From NCBI RefSeq assembly GCF_000026945.1, contig NC_012861.1, positions 372,001 to 436,000 on the forward strand: 64,000 nt of DNA. Reading direction: 5' to 3'. The notes beneath the pieces are model-generated. The model ran no database searches. It saw nothing but the letters and a program-made list of their open reading frames with translations, and was not told the origin of the DNA. Positions 1 through 9,690 of this stretch are shown here, piece after piece; position 1 is the stretch's first letter, and each line of letters begins with the position of its first letter. Position numbers and translations under genes: made by a program. Source of the DNA: Candida dubliniensis CD36. Taxonomy: Eukaryota; Ascomycota; Pichiomycetes; Serinales; Debaryomycetaceae.

Positions 1-1793
1 GCAAAAACAAAAAACAAAAAACAAAAAACAAAAAAAAGAAACTAAGAAGGAGGGGGGGAGTATCGGATAAATCATATCTGGGAGGTGAGTGTGGTACAGG
101 AAGGAAAGGCAGAGGGGGGACAACCAGCATTTACTTGTGGTTGCCATAGGAACTGTAATTTATGTATGTACGTATGTATAATTGTTGATCTCTATATCTA
201 TGCATATTACTGCCTTATGAATAAGAAATATCATGTGCATAAACACCCTCCTTGATAAAATTAATTGGTCAAAAATAACTGAATAGACGTATTATACTCA
301 TCTTTTGTGATAGAGATCTACTTGTACTAAAAATAGTCATATGATTAGTGTTACTGGTTATATTAATGATGAGATTAGCAAGTGGGAATTGATAGTGCGT
401 GTCTGAATCAAAAAAAAATAGCTGCAACAACAACAACAACAACAACAATTTTAAAGAGAAGGCTGGCTAATTATCGCTGGCTAATCTTGATCTATATGCA
501 GGACACACATACTATTTTTTCTTCCTTGGTCCTACAAATTATTGTATGTATACATATATAGAGTCCAACAATGCTTTTGAAACAATTAATTGATGATTTG
601 CTTGCTTGCTTGCTTGCTTGCATGCAATTCTTTCTTTAAAATATGGTTTCATTGAGTTATTTGGTTACTGGCTTCAATGTGTATGTCGTCAATGGTGCAA
701 TATTGAATATTAGGTACAAAATTCATCTTTAAACTACAAGACCCTGTTTCTGTTCCTGTCGTATTTCATAAAAGAAAGTAAAAAAAAAAAAATATTATTA
801 TTATTTCTGTATGATCAGTAACACTCAGATGTTTCTGTAAAGAGAAAGGAAGGAGGAGGAGGAGTGCAAGTATTTGTTGTCCCCTTACTTTCTATTTTCT
901 TGATCAGTCCACAATGACAAGTTTTAAAGGTGAATAAGCACAGTTTTGCAACTATAGTAGTAGAAATAATTTGATGATTCATTTGAATAATTATCATTGT
1001 ATTTTCACTTCTTCTTCTTCTTCAAGATTACCGTAATTCCATTTAAACCAAAGATCATTGTTTCGAATTAAATTTTTTTGGTTACTGGTTACTGGTTAAG
1101 TTAAATTTTGAAACGTTAATAATAAAAACAAAACCAAAGATTAGCCACAATTTATAATAAAATTATAATTAAACAAAGGGCCATTAACTTGATAATTGAT
1201 AATGCAAGTTATCAAATTGTTTGTTATGGTGATTGTTGATTATATAATATGTTTGAATATCAACTAATTGTCATAAATACAATGGGTGGTGATAATATTT
1301 TACAACCAATTTTTTTACAAATACACTACAAAAAATATTATCATTAAAATTTTACTTCCATTCAATTCAATAACCCCCCAATGATAACCAGCAACAAGAT
1401 CAACTAACTAGTTCAATATCATACGTGTTTAGTATTATTACATATACACGTCGGAAACAATTGATATATGATTTGATAATAATAATGGTGGTGGTGGTGG
1501 TAGTGGTAGGAAATAAATCACGTGCCAACCAAACAAAACACCAAACCAACCAACTCAACCAGCCAGCCAACTCTTATAAACAATCATATACTTACACAAC
1601 CCACTTGGATACTAATCTGATGGACGTAACTTCTTTGTCGTCCCCCCTTTTTTTTTTTAATTATAATTATCTAACCCACACATATATAATTTTAGAGTTC
1701 CAACGAAAGACCCCCTGAATTCAGAAGAGTAATAACTCCATAACTACATTACATGACCAAAGCTTCTAATAATATTCTATTTTACTTAAATAT
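1..1793. other. Non-coding flank downstream of the arrestin gene
   Basis: No open frame here looks coding. The stretch is AT-rich and starts with a run of CA6-like units and a G-run near 48-59. It holds a (CAA)n run at 425-448, a (GCTT)n run at 598-621, a short GGT-rich run near 1487-1510, and a CACGTG E-box at 1519-1524. The 3' end of the minus-strand arrestin gene lies at 1794, so the right part is its 3' flank. What controls or uses the left part cannot be seen from this window. Confidence 0.6.
598..621. repeat. (GCTT)n tetranucleotide microsatellite
   Basis: About six tandem copies of GCTT/TTGC in non-coding DNA. It is likely length-polymorphic between strains. Confidence 0.85.
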
Positions 1794-4541
1794 CTACTTT
1801 TTTTTCTTACTTAAAAAATGTAAATTATGTAAACTCAAACTAGAACTTGTTCTAATTGGTGTTGCTCCTCCATTAGTTCTATCAGCAGCACTATTAGATA
1901 ATTTCCCAACACTTTGATGAGCAATTATTGAATTATTTGGTGAAGTTGATAAACTAAATTTGGTCCCATCATCACTGGAAGTTCTTGTTGTGGATGGTAT
2001 ATTTAATGTTTGATTAGTACTACTTGAACGAGCAATATTGGCAGGTGTTAATCTTTGTAAATTAGTCGTTGATGATGGTGAAGTTATAGCACCAGCATGT
2101 TGGTGGTGATGATGATGATTATGATTATGATGATGATGTCCTAATAATGATGATAAATTATTACTTGATACATTTCTTGAATTAATTGGTGATGAATTTT
2201 GGGAAGAATTTCTTGATGTAGAAGATGATGATCGTTGTGATTTAAATGAACTAGAATTTTTAAAAGAATTATGACGACCAATCTTATTAGTAGTAGTACT
2301 ATTTTGTTGAAGATTGGTTAAATTTTTATTTAATTCTTGTAAATTAATATGAGATCCAGGTAATGGAGGTTCATAAGCTGGAGAAAATAATTCTTCATTA
2401 GTAATTATTGATGGATCACTATTCATTGCTTCAGCATATGATGGAACTTGAGATAATTCTAATGGACTCATATGAGAAGAAATAGGAATGGTATTATTTA
2501 AATTGATATCGGAATTAACTCGGGATATATGTGTTGGTGGTGACATTGCCACATGATCTTGAAGGAAACTTTGATTAGAACGTGGTAAATTTGGTCTTCT
2601 TGAAGTGGTATTAGTAAAATAATCACCACCAGTAGTGGTTCCATTATGAATACTATTATTATCATCGTTATCCATTAAATTAAATGTAGCTCTTCCATGT
2701 CCATCATTAGTAGTAGTATCAGATTGTTGAACTTGTTCTTGTTTTTGTCTTTGTAAACTCAATTGTCGAAGATTTTCCGTCAAAGCTTGAGAATCCAAAG
2801 ATGACATACCATATTCATTACCAAATCGTTCACTACTATTACCATTACCACCTAAAATGATTCCACTTCTTGGTGTTGCTGGACCTGATGTTAATGGAGT
2901 AGCAATTGGAGATACATCTGACCATAATCGATCATATATATGTCTTTCATACATTGGTGGAGCAAGTAATCCAGTTAAGTTTGTCATTGAACTATTATTT
3001 GATCCAATAGTGTTATCACCACCACCACCACCAGAATTATCAATATTTTGATTATTATTTAAAGTTGATAATGCATCATAAGAATCACTAGTAAATAAAA
3101 TATCATCACCAGTTCTATCATCATCATCATCAGCACCGCCACCACTATTATTATTACCGCGTACAGTAACAAATGGAGAAATAAATAATTGAATTGGTAA
3201 AGTTGCTCTTAATTCTGAAGTATGACCATCAGGATTAATTAATCCAATATTAAATTTCAATTTATGACGAACTCTAACATTAGTAGATAAATCAACATCT
3301 TGAGTACATTTTGATAAACTTGAAGGTATATTAATAATCGTATCAATTTGCCATTGATCTAACATATCTACTTCATCCTCCTCCTCCTCCTCAGCATCAT
3401 CATCATCATCATTGTTATTGTTGTGGTTCCGTTTTTTGGGGATTTTCTTTTTGGCAATTATTCTTTCATCAGTTTTCATTGGTGGATAACTACCAACAAA
3501 TGAATACATTTCAATCAATTCAATTTTAATATCACCTAATTTTAATCCTTTTAATAATGGAACTAAAGTCATGGTAATTGGAGTTGATGAACCAATAGCA
3601 ATAGCTTTTGTGGGACAACTTAATGAATATTCAACTTTATTAGGCCAAGTATTATCAACTGCTATAGTTTCTGATAATTCAACTGCATCAGAAGTTAATG
3701 TACGAATGATTCGAAGACGTTTTTTGGCAATCATTGAACTATGAAATTTCCCTCGATCAATAATTGCTTCTAATCGATATACATTAGAACATCCTGGTAA
3801 TCCTTCAATTGATTCAGGTAAATTTCCTGGTAAGATCACACTGAATGGAATTTCATAATTTCCTTGTACCAATAAATGACTTCCACCACTACTACTAGTA
3901 TTAGTTGTAGTATTATGTAGTTGAGTAGATGATAAAGAATGATTTAATTTATTATTATTATTTGATGTAAATGCTGATGCTAAATTTGTTGATGAACCAC
4001 CAGTTAATCCAGAAAGACTTAATGATGATTTTGATCTTAATCCTAATAATGAAGTAGATGAATGATTTCTTGTTAATTTAGAAAATGTTCCATGATGGTT
4101 ATTACCACCACCACCACCACTGCCATTATTATTATATGATGATGATGTCAATGAAGTAGATGAACGATTATTTGGTGAATTTGTCCCTGAACTCAATCGA
4201 CTATTACTTGGGTTATTATTATTTAAATAATTGGAAAATTCTTGACTATTCCAAATATATTCATATGTTTTTTTCGAAAAATTAATTGTCCTAGAAGAAT
4301 TACCACCACCACTATTGGTATTAACTTCAGCATCTAATTTCAATGTAGAAAATAATCGAAGAGAAATTTTTTTAATAGAAATTGGTTCAATTACTGATAT
4401 AACTATTGTTCCAGATAATAAAGCTGATGCAGCATCTTGAGGATTCCCCTTTAATACTAATACATCATGATCAAGATTTTTCAATCTAATTTCAAATAAT
4501 GATGTTGATTTAGATGTATTATGTTGCAGTTTTTTAACCAT
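1794..4541 (-). CDS. ROD1: Alpha-arrestin, Rod1/Rog3 type (Rsp5 adaptor)
   Basis: This 915-residue protein is an arrestin-related trafficking adaptor. Such proteins recruit the ubiquitin ligase Rsp5 to plasma-membrane transporters and receptors so that these are internalised. The arrestin N half is seen at about residues 17-75 and 222-285, interrupted by a long Ser/Asn/Gly-rich insert. The arrestin C half runs from about 298 to 460. A perfect PPxY motif (PPMY) lies at 528-531 in a stretch typical of Rod1/Rog3, with a second PY-like VPSY at 699-702 and PAYEPP close behind. The tail is Ser/Asn-rich and carries a histidine run near 815-830. The ATG at 4541 is the natural start. In S. cerevisiae ROG3 lies near FAB1, as this gene does here, which supports the call; Rod1 and Rog3 cannot be separated by eye. 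Confidence 0.82.
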   Translation of the reverse strand: MVKKLQHNTSKSTSLFEIRLKNLDHDVLVLKGNPQDAASALLSGTIVISVIEPISIKKISLRLFSTLKLDAEVNTNSGGGNSSRTINFSKKTYEYIWNSQEFSNYLNNNNPSNSRLSSGTNSPNNRSSTSLTSSSYNNNGSGGGGGNNHHGTFSKLTRNHSSTSLLGLRSKSSLSLSGLTGGSSTNLASAFTSNNNNKLNHSLSSTQLHNTTTNTSSSGGSHLLVQGNYEIPFSVILPGNLPESIEGLPGCSNVYRLEAIIDRGKFHSSMIAKKRLRIIRTLTSDAVELSETIAVDNTWPNKVEYSLSCPTKAIAIGSSTPITMTLVPLLKGLKLGDIKIELIEMYSFVGSYPPMKTDERIIAKKKIPKKRNHNNNNDDDDDAEEEEEDEVDMLDQWQIDTIINIPSSLSKCTQDVDLSTNVRVRHKLKFNIGLINPDGHTSELRATLPIQLFISPFVTVRGNNNSGGGADDDDDRTGDDILFTSDSYDALSTLNNNQNIDNSGGGGGDNTIGSNNSSMTNLTGLLAPPMYERHIYDRLWSDVSPIATPLTSGPATPRSGIILGGNGNSSERFGNEYGMSSLDSQALTENLRQLSLQRQKQEQVQQSDTTTNDGHGRATFNLMDNDDNNSIHNGTTTGGDYFTNTTSRRPNLPRSNQSFLQDHVAMSPPTHISRVNSDINLNNTIPISSHMSPLELSQVPSYAEAMNSDPSIITNEELFSPAYEPPLPGSHINLQELNKNLTNLQQNSTTTNKIGRHNSFKNSSSFKSQRSSSSTSRNSSQNSSPINSRNVSSNNLSSLLGHHHHNHNHHHHHQHAGAITSPSSTTNLQRLTPANIARSSSTNQTLNIPSTTRTSSDDGTKFSLSTSPNNSIIAHQSVGKLSNSAADRTNGGATPIRTSSSLSLHNLHFLSKKKK

Positions 4542-4784
4542 TTTATGTATCTGTTAATAATGGAAAATATGTATGAATATGTTAGATGATACAGTGTGAC
4601 GTGATGTGATATGCTGTGGAATATATATAAAAAAAAATGGACTTATCAGTTATGTTTGTTTTTAAAAAAGTTAAAAACTGAATTGAATGCCAATTATTAT
4701 CGGAAAGATTTCTTTTAAGTTGCTATTTGCTGTTGTAGTTGTTGAAGGATAACTAATTGCTAGTAATGAAGAAGGGAGCAATAG

Positions 4785-4808
4785 ATAAATAAATAAATAA
4801 ATAAATAA
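4785..4808. repeat. (AAAT)n microsatellite
   Basis: About six copies of AAAT about 250 bp upstream of the arrestin start codon. Confidence 0.85.
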
Positions 4809-5807
4809 GATTGGAACAAAAGAAAGAAGAAGGAATTGTTAAATGAAAAGAAATGGTTTAAATGCCTTTGATGATGATGATGATGATTGGAAGTAATTTT
4901 ATTTTTTTGAATTTACAACCCAAAACATAATTGTGTCATCCAATTCATCATCATCACATCAATTGTTTGTCGTCGTCGGAGATCTCAGCCAAGAGAAAGA
5001 AAGAAAGAAAGAAAGAAAGAGAGAAAAAAAAAGAAACGTTAAATTTAATTAAATTACACAAAATTGACCAAACGAAACGAAACGGAAAAACTCTTCTGAA
5101 AGAAAACTAATGAATTTTGGGACCTTTCCGGATAAACTGATATCACAACACATCAGAATTAGATTCTAGAGATATAGTATAACGTGTTCATGTGAATTAT
5201 TATCTCGATCCGAAAAAAATGCTAAAAAAATATACTGACGATCGTTCTTTGTTTTCTGGGTGCTTAGGTGTATGGCTTATTAAACTCAAATTGATCTAGA
5301 ATCTCATTATCAACAACAAAGATTTCACCAAAGAAAAAAGGAATATTATTATTTCTTTAAGTAAATATCTATTACAACGTGGCGGTATATGCGATAACGT
5401 AACTCTTTTTTTTCAAAATATGTACTAGAATAATTGACGCGTGGTAGATGCGTCGATAACCATCTATCTATCTGATTCTTTTAAACAATGCTTATGCGAT
5501 TAACAAGAAGTCAAAAATAGATGCAAAATACACAATAACATGGCTCTACATATATACAACTATAAAAATACTTTTGTATCTGTGATTTTAAAGTCCGAAA
5601 TGTCATCAAAATTATTATACTCATTTGATCCGGTCAATCAGTTCCATCGTTAAGAATCAGATTGATTGTATTTCTAGCGTTATGCGATTGTTGGTTTTTT
5701 TTTTTTTTTTGAAAACTGAATATATTACCTAAAACGCCTTTCAATTGTTTAGGCTTGTGGATTAAAAGAAACAAAGCAACAACAACAATTAATCAACGTC
5801 AAATTTC

Positions 5808-5829
5808 TCTCGGACTTTTACGTCCGAGA
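5808..5829. promoter_or_regulatory. Perfect inverted repeat with CGG-N10-CCG
   Basis: Bases 5808-5815 are the exact reverse complement of 5822-5829, with a 6-base loop. The inner CGG and CCG are spaced by ten bases, the geometry of Put3-type zinc-cluster (Zn2Cys6) sites. It lies 1.27 kb upstream of the arrestin start, so its target is uncertain. The symmetry is seen directly; factor binding is inferred. Confidence 0.4.
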
Positions 5830-6377
5830 TGATTATTATTATTATTAGACCTCATCTCGAAAAAAAAAAAACACGTTAAAATGATAATAGAAATTTTGGA
5901 ACTAATTTAAACAATAAGGAATTAATTGTAGATTATCTTTATTAAAAAGTATTTGATTTGTATCGGAGTTGATAAATCAAAAATCCAACCTAATTATTTT
6001 TTGTGTAGTATTGATCAATATCATATCATAACAATGAAGAATTTCGTCATTTCTAAGCCATGCTTGTTTAAAGGGTCACACATATATTTCTTATCTGACT
6101 CACGATAAGATAAAAAAAAAAGCAAAAACTCGAACATACCTACAATCCCATCCTTGTAAATATATAATATATATGTGAGTGTATATATATTCATGTATAT
6201 AAAACATCATAAACGAATTGAAATAAAATAACAAAATATAATAAAATAAACTCTAACACAAATCAATGTAATTACCCAATTTGTTAGTTAGTTCTTTCTT
6301 TTTTTTTTTTTAAATAAATCAAACTTTCTTCTATTAATAACAATATTAGTATACCCCCCAATCTATAATCTTCATCT

Positions 6378-8162
6378 TCATCTAGTTATACCATAAGGAC
6401 CATTTCTAGGTCCAGTATTCTCTCTTCTTCCCATCAAAGCACTAGCATTTTGGTTTTTACTTCCTGGTCCAGTTTGGTTGTTATTATATCTTGCTGCCAC
6501 AGGCACAAATCCTGGATTAACTCTACGTTTTTGTTGTTGACCACCACGGCTAAATTGGAAATCAGGATTATTATTCAATACATTATCAGATATAGTTGGT
6601 CCTCTCACTTGTTGTTGCTGTGATGGTGGTGCGGGTGGAGGTACAGGTCCTTGATTAGGGAAATAAGATCCAGCCACTGGTGGCGGTACTCCACCACCAC
6701 TTCTGAGTGGCATATTGTTATAACCCATATTTGTAGAGGGAGAATATTGACCAGTAGGTCTATGTTGTTGAGGAGGTGGAGGACCTGGTGGCATACCTTG
6801 TTGATGTAAAGGTTGATATTGTTGAACATTAGAATATTGATTAACCACACTTGAAGGTAAATATCCACCACCTCCGACAGTTCCATTTCCAGAATTACTT
6901 CCATAATATTGAGGATTAGGTGGTCGTTGTGAAACACTAGTAAAATCAGAATCATTATCAGAATCATTAGTATTAACAATTTCACGTCGATTATTAGCTA
7001 AATCTTCTTCTTCGTCATCAAAATCATCATCCAATTCTGTAAATGGTTTATGACCTTCAACTCCAAGATGGTGATCAAAAACTCCTGGTTGATAATTGTT
7101 TCTACTATTATTGTTATTGTTAACAATTGGCGTACCAGGAGGATAAGGAAGGGATGACGCAGTGTTACCATTATTGCTGCCAGCACCTAATGAACTTGGT
7201 TGATAAGCATTAGGCTTATTTCTTTGAGTAAAATCAGTAGCAGTTTGTGGATTGTTATAGTAAGAGGATGAATTACTAGTAAGTGAACCATTTTTATGAC
7301 CAGGAGGATTCATACCTGAAATAACAGTGCCTGACCCAACACCAGAACCAGTAGTGGATCCACCATTAACAGCTCCTCGAGAATTATTAACAGTACCATT
7401 ATTATTTGGAAACTTATTCATTGCTCCACCAGCAAAATTCGTATTATTAACATTAGTACTATTATTGTTATGAGGTTTATATTCATAATCATTATCGAGG
7501 GAATTGCTTGTCTTGAAAGTAGCGGTTTGAATATGGTTAAATTTATCATCAATACGATTATAATTAGTGAATCTTCCAAAATCTTCATTATCAAAATTAG
7601 ATTTAGCATCATCATCATCGTCATCATTTCCAACAACTGTCAAACTTATAATCAAAAGAATTAATGAAATAAATGTGATAGCTGCTGCCGCCACTAATGT
7701 CCAAGGAACCCAAGTTACATGAGGATAAAAACATAAAATTATAACCACACAAGCAATAATTGATGCAATTGTTGAAATCACATTAAGGAAAATCCCAACC
7801 AATACTGTTATACGAGATCCAAAATGAATGGCAAAAATAACAATCAATAAAATTAAATCAAATCCAAGGGCAATAGGTGCTAAAACAAATATTTTCGCCA
7901 ATGTAGTTCTAGTATCATTTATAAATAAATAACCTGACAGATTATCTTTCATGGAACCAGCAAAATCAAGGGGATAACCAACAGTACAATCATTACTGTT
8001 GGATGTCAGACAAACTCCAAAAATCCCATATTTATTATCCAGAGTTTTACTCAAGGCAAATATATCAACAACAGGATAACTAATAGTAGCAAATAATAAA
8101 AATACAAATGATACTAGTATAAATAGGAATGATATAGTATGATACCCTGCTTTAAAAGACAT
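6378..8162 (-). CDS. PalI/Rim9-family four-span membrane protein
   Basis: This is a 594-residue protein with four hydrophobic segments in its first 180 residues (about 8-35, 88-110, 117-145 and 150-175). The extracellular loop after the first segment holds the paired cysteines of the Sur7/PalI claudin-like fold. The remaining 400 residues are a hydrophilic Asn/Gly/Pro-rich tail with an acidic patch. PalI/Rim9 proteins assist the plasma-membrane pH sensor of the Rim101 pathway and often carry such long tails. S. cerevisiae has further members (Dcv1, Tos7), and DCV1 lies fairly near FAB1 there, so this gene could be Rim9 or a Dcv1/Tos7-type paralogue. The family is clear; the exact orthologue is not. 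Confidence 0.72.
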   Translation of the reverse strand: MSFKAGYHTISFLFILVSFVFLLFATISYPVVDIFALSKTLDNKYGIFGVCLTSNSNDCTVGYPLDFAGSMKDNLSGYLFINDTRTTLAKIFVLAPIALGFDLILLIVIFAIHFGSRITVLVGIFLNVISTIASIIACVVIILCFYPHVTWVPWTLVAAAAITFISLILLIISLTVVGNDDDDDDAKSNFDNEDFGRFTNYNRIDDKFNHIQTATFKTSNSLDNDYEYKPHNNNSTNVNNTNFAGGAMNKFPNNNGTVNNSRGAVNGGSTTGSGVGSGTVISGMNPPGHKNGSLTSNSSSYYNNPQTATDFTQRNKPNAYQPSSLGAGSNNGNTASSLPYPPGTPIVNNNNNSRNNYQPGVFDHHLGVEGHKPFTELDDDFDDEEEDLANNRREIVNTNDSDNDSDFTSVSQRPPNPQYYGSNSGNGTVGGGGYLPSSVVNQYSNVQQYQPLHQQGMPPGPPPPQQHRPTGQYSPSTNMGYNNMPLRSGGGVPPPVAGSYFPNQGPVPPPAPPSQQQQVRGPTISDNVLNNNPDFQFSRGGQQQKRRVNPGFVPVAARYNNNQTGPGSKNQNASALMGRRENTGPRNGPYGITR

Positions 8163-9690
8163 TTTTCTGTTATGTAGGTACGTATATATGCGTGTGTGGT
8201 GTGTATAGATATGTGCAAATGAGTAGTTTGATTCAATATATTAAATAATGTATTGGTAAACTTTCAAAGTTCGTTCTTGTTATAATAGTTGTTAACCTGT
8301 TAATTAATGGTGTTAAATGATTCTCCTTTCTAAAGAAGCAACGGTTGTAAATAATTCAACGTTACTTTTTTCTTTTAATGACCAACTCACTAATGATACC
8401 AAAAAATGACAGTTAGGACTAGACTGGACTGAACTGCGAGAAATTATAAAATTCTTGGAATAACAAGAATAAATATTAATGAATGTTATGTAAGGAAACA
8501 ATAAAAAAAGAAAGAAAAAAAAGATTAATAGTAAAAGAAAGTAAAAGTGAAAGTAAAGATTGAAAAAAAAGGGATCTAGTTGCTGTTGCTGTTGTCGTTG
8601 TCGTTGTCGTCGTAGTTGTGGTTGTTGTTGTTGTTGTTGATAAATTTATAAAATTATAACAAAGTTACGCGGGAAAAGGAGTGGACAATTATTATTACTG
8701 TGTGTTACACTAAATCAAACAATCACACTTATTTTAAATTGGTAGTAAGTAATTAACTGCCTCAACTTTAATACGTGTTTTTTGAGGGCGTGTATGTGTG
8801 ACTAAAAGTCACACAAGGCTGAGCTAATAGTATTTTTGTGTGTGCATGGATGCGCGGCTCGACCATTCTTAATTTCATTTCAATGCGATGGGTTGTAAAT
8901 GACTTTGCGATTGGCTAAAAGATATTTATACCACCCCACACACTCTGTTCCATTTGATTAAGGGGATTGCTTTGGTAAGTGGTTTTGAATCAACGTGTTT
9001 ATTAATAGCAACCCTACTATTATTATTGCTATGGAAATTTAAAGTAATCTTTTGGAAAGAGGCCAACATGTTATGGCAATCTAATGACTTACGAGCAAAT
9101 CAATGCTGATCTCTTAAAACATTATCTCGCCCTTTACGAAATAGAGTAAGAAGGAGGATCACATACACATGTGAATTAGTAAAAAGTTTTGAAAATTGTG
9201 GATATTCACTGAATATAGATAACGATTTAGTTCAACAGAAATAAACGAAAAATAGGAGACTAGACAGGGATAGTGAAAGTTGAATTTTGAAGAGTCAACG
9301 AGGATTACAAGGCGTGTTACATCAAATAAAATTGAATACCCACATCTCATAACCACAACATGAATTAAAAGATAGTATTTGAAATTTTGAAACTCTCGAA
9401 CTTTTTCTGTTTAGTAATGATTTAATTTTTAGCTCAATTTAATGAATTTAAAGTTATCAATCAAGGCTACGTAATGTTACTTTCAGTATTTATCCAATCA
9501 AAGAGCCAACAGAATACTTGAGCTTGCATTTGTCCACGCACCCCCTCCGTTCCCATAGACTTCTGGTAACCGCCTATACTTGATAACACCTAGACTCACT
9601 CTAACCCAACAGATGTACATCTAATGTGTTATCATAAATATTAACATTCATTTACTCTACGTACACACATGACTACCATTATCATACTTT
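8163..9690. promoter_or_regulatory. Promoter region of the PalI-family gene
   Basis: This non-coding 1.5 kb sits between the start of the PalI-family gene and the 3' end of FAB1, both on the minus strand. It carries a GTT/GTC triplet-rich stretch at about 8578-8640 and a perfect 9-bp inverted repeat at 8795-8815. The part next to 9690 is the FAB1 3' flank. No RNA gene was recognised. Confidence 0.55.
8795..8815. promoter_or_regulatory. 9-bp inverted repeat (3-base loop)
   Basis: The arms TGTGTGACT and AGTCACACA are exact reverse complements around AAA. The site is 630 bp upstream of the PalI-family start. The arms contain TGACT half-sites of the bZIP type; a function is only inferred. Confidence 0.4.

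Larger units (their letters stand above)
4542..6377. promoter_or_regulatory. Long promoter region of the arrestin gene
   Basis: This 1.8 kb has no credible gene. It lies between two minus-strand genes, so it holds the 5' control region of the arrestin gene and the 3' flank of the next one. Visible items are an (AAAT)n run at 4785-4808, a GCCAAG core (Rim101-like) near 4987, a (GAAA)n run near 4994-5022, a long T-run near 5697-5710, and an 8-bp perfect inverted repeat at 5808-5829 containing CGG-N10-CCG. No tRNA or other RNA gene was recognised. Confidence 0.55.
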
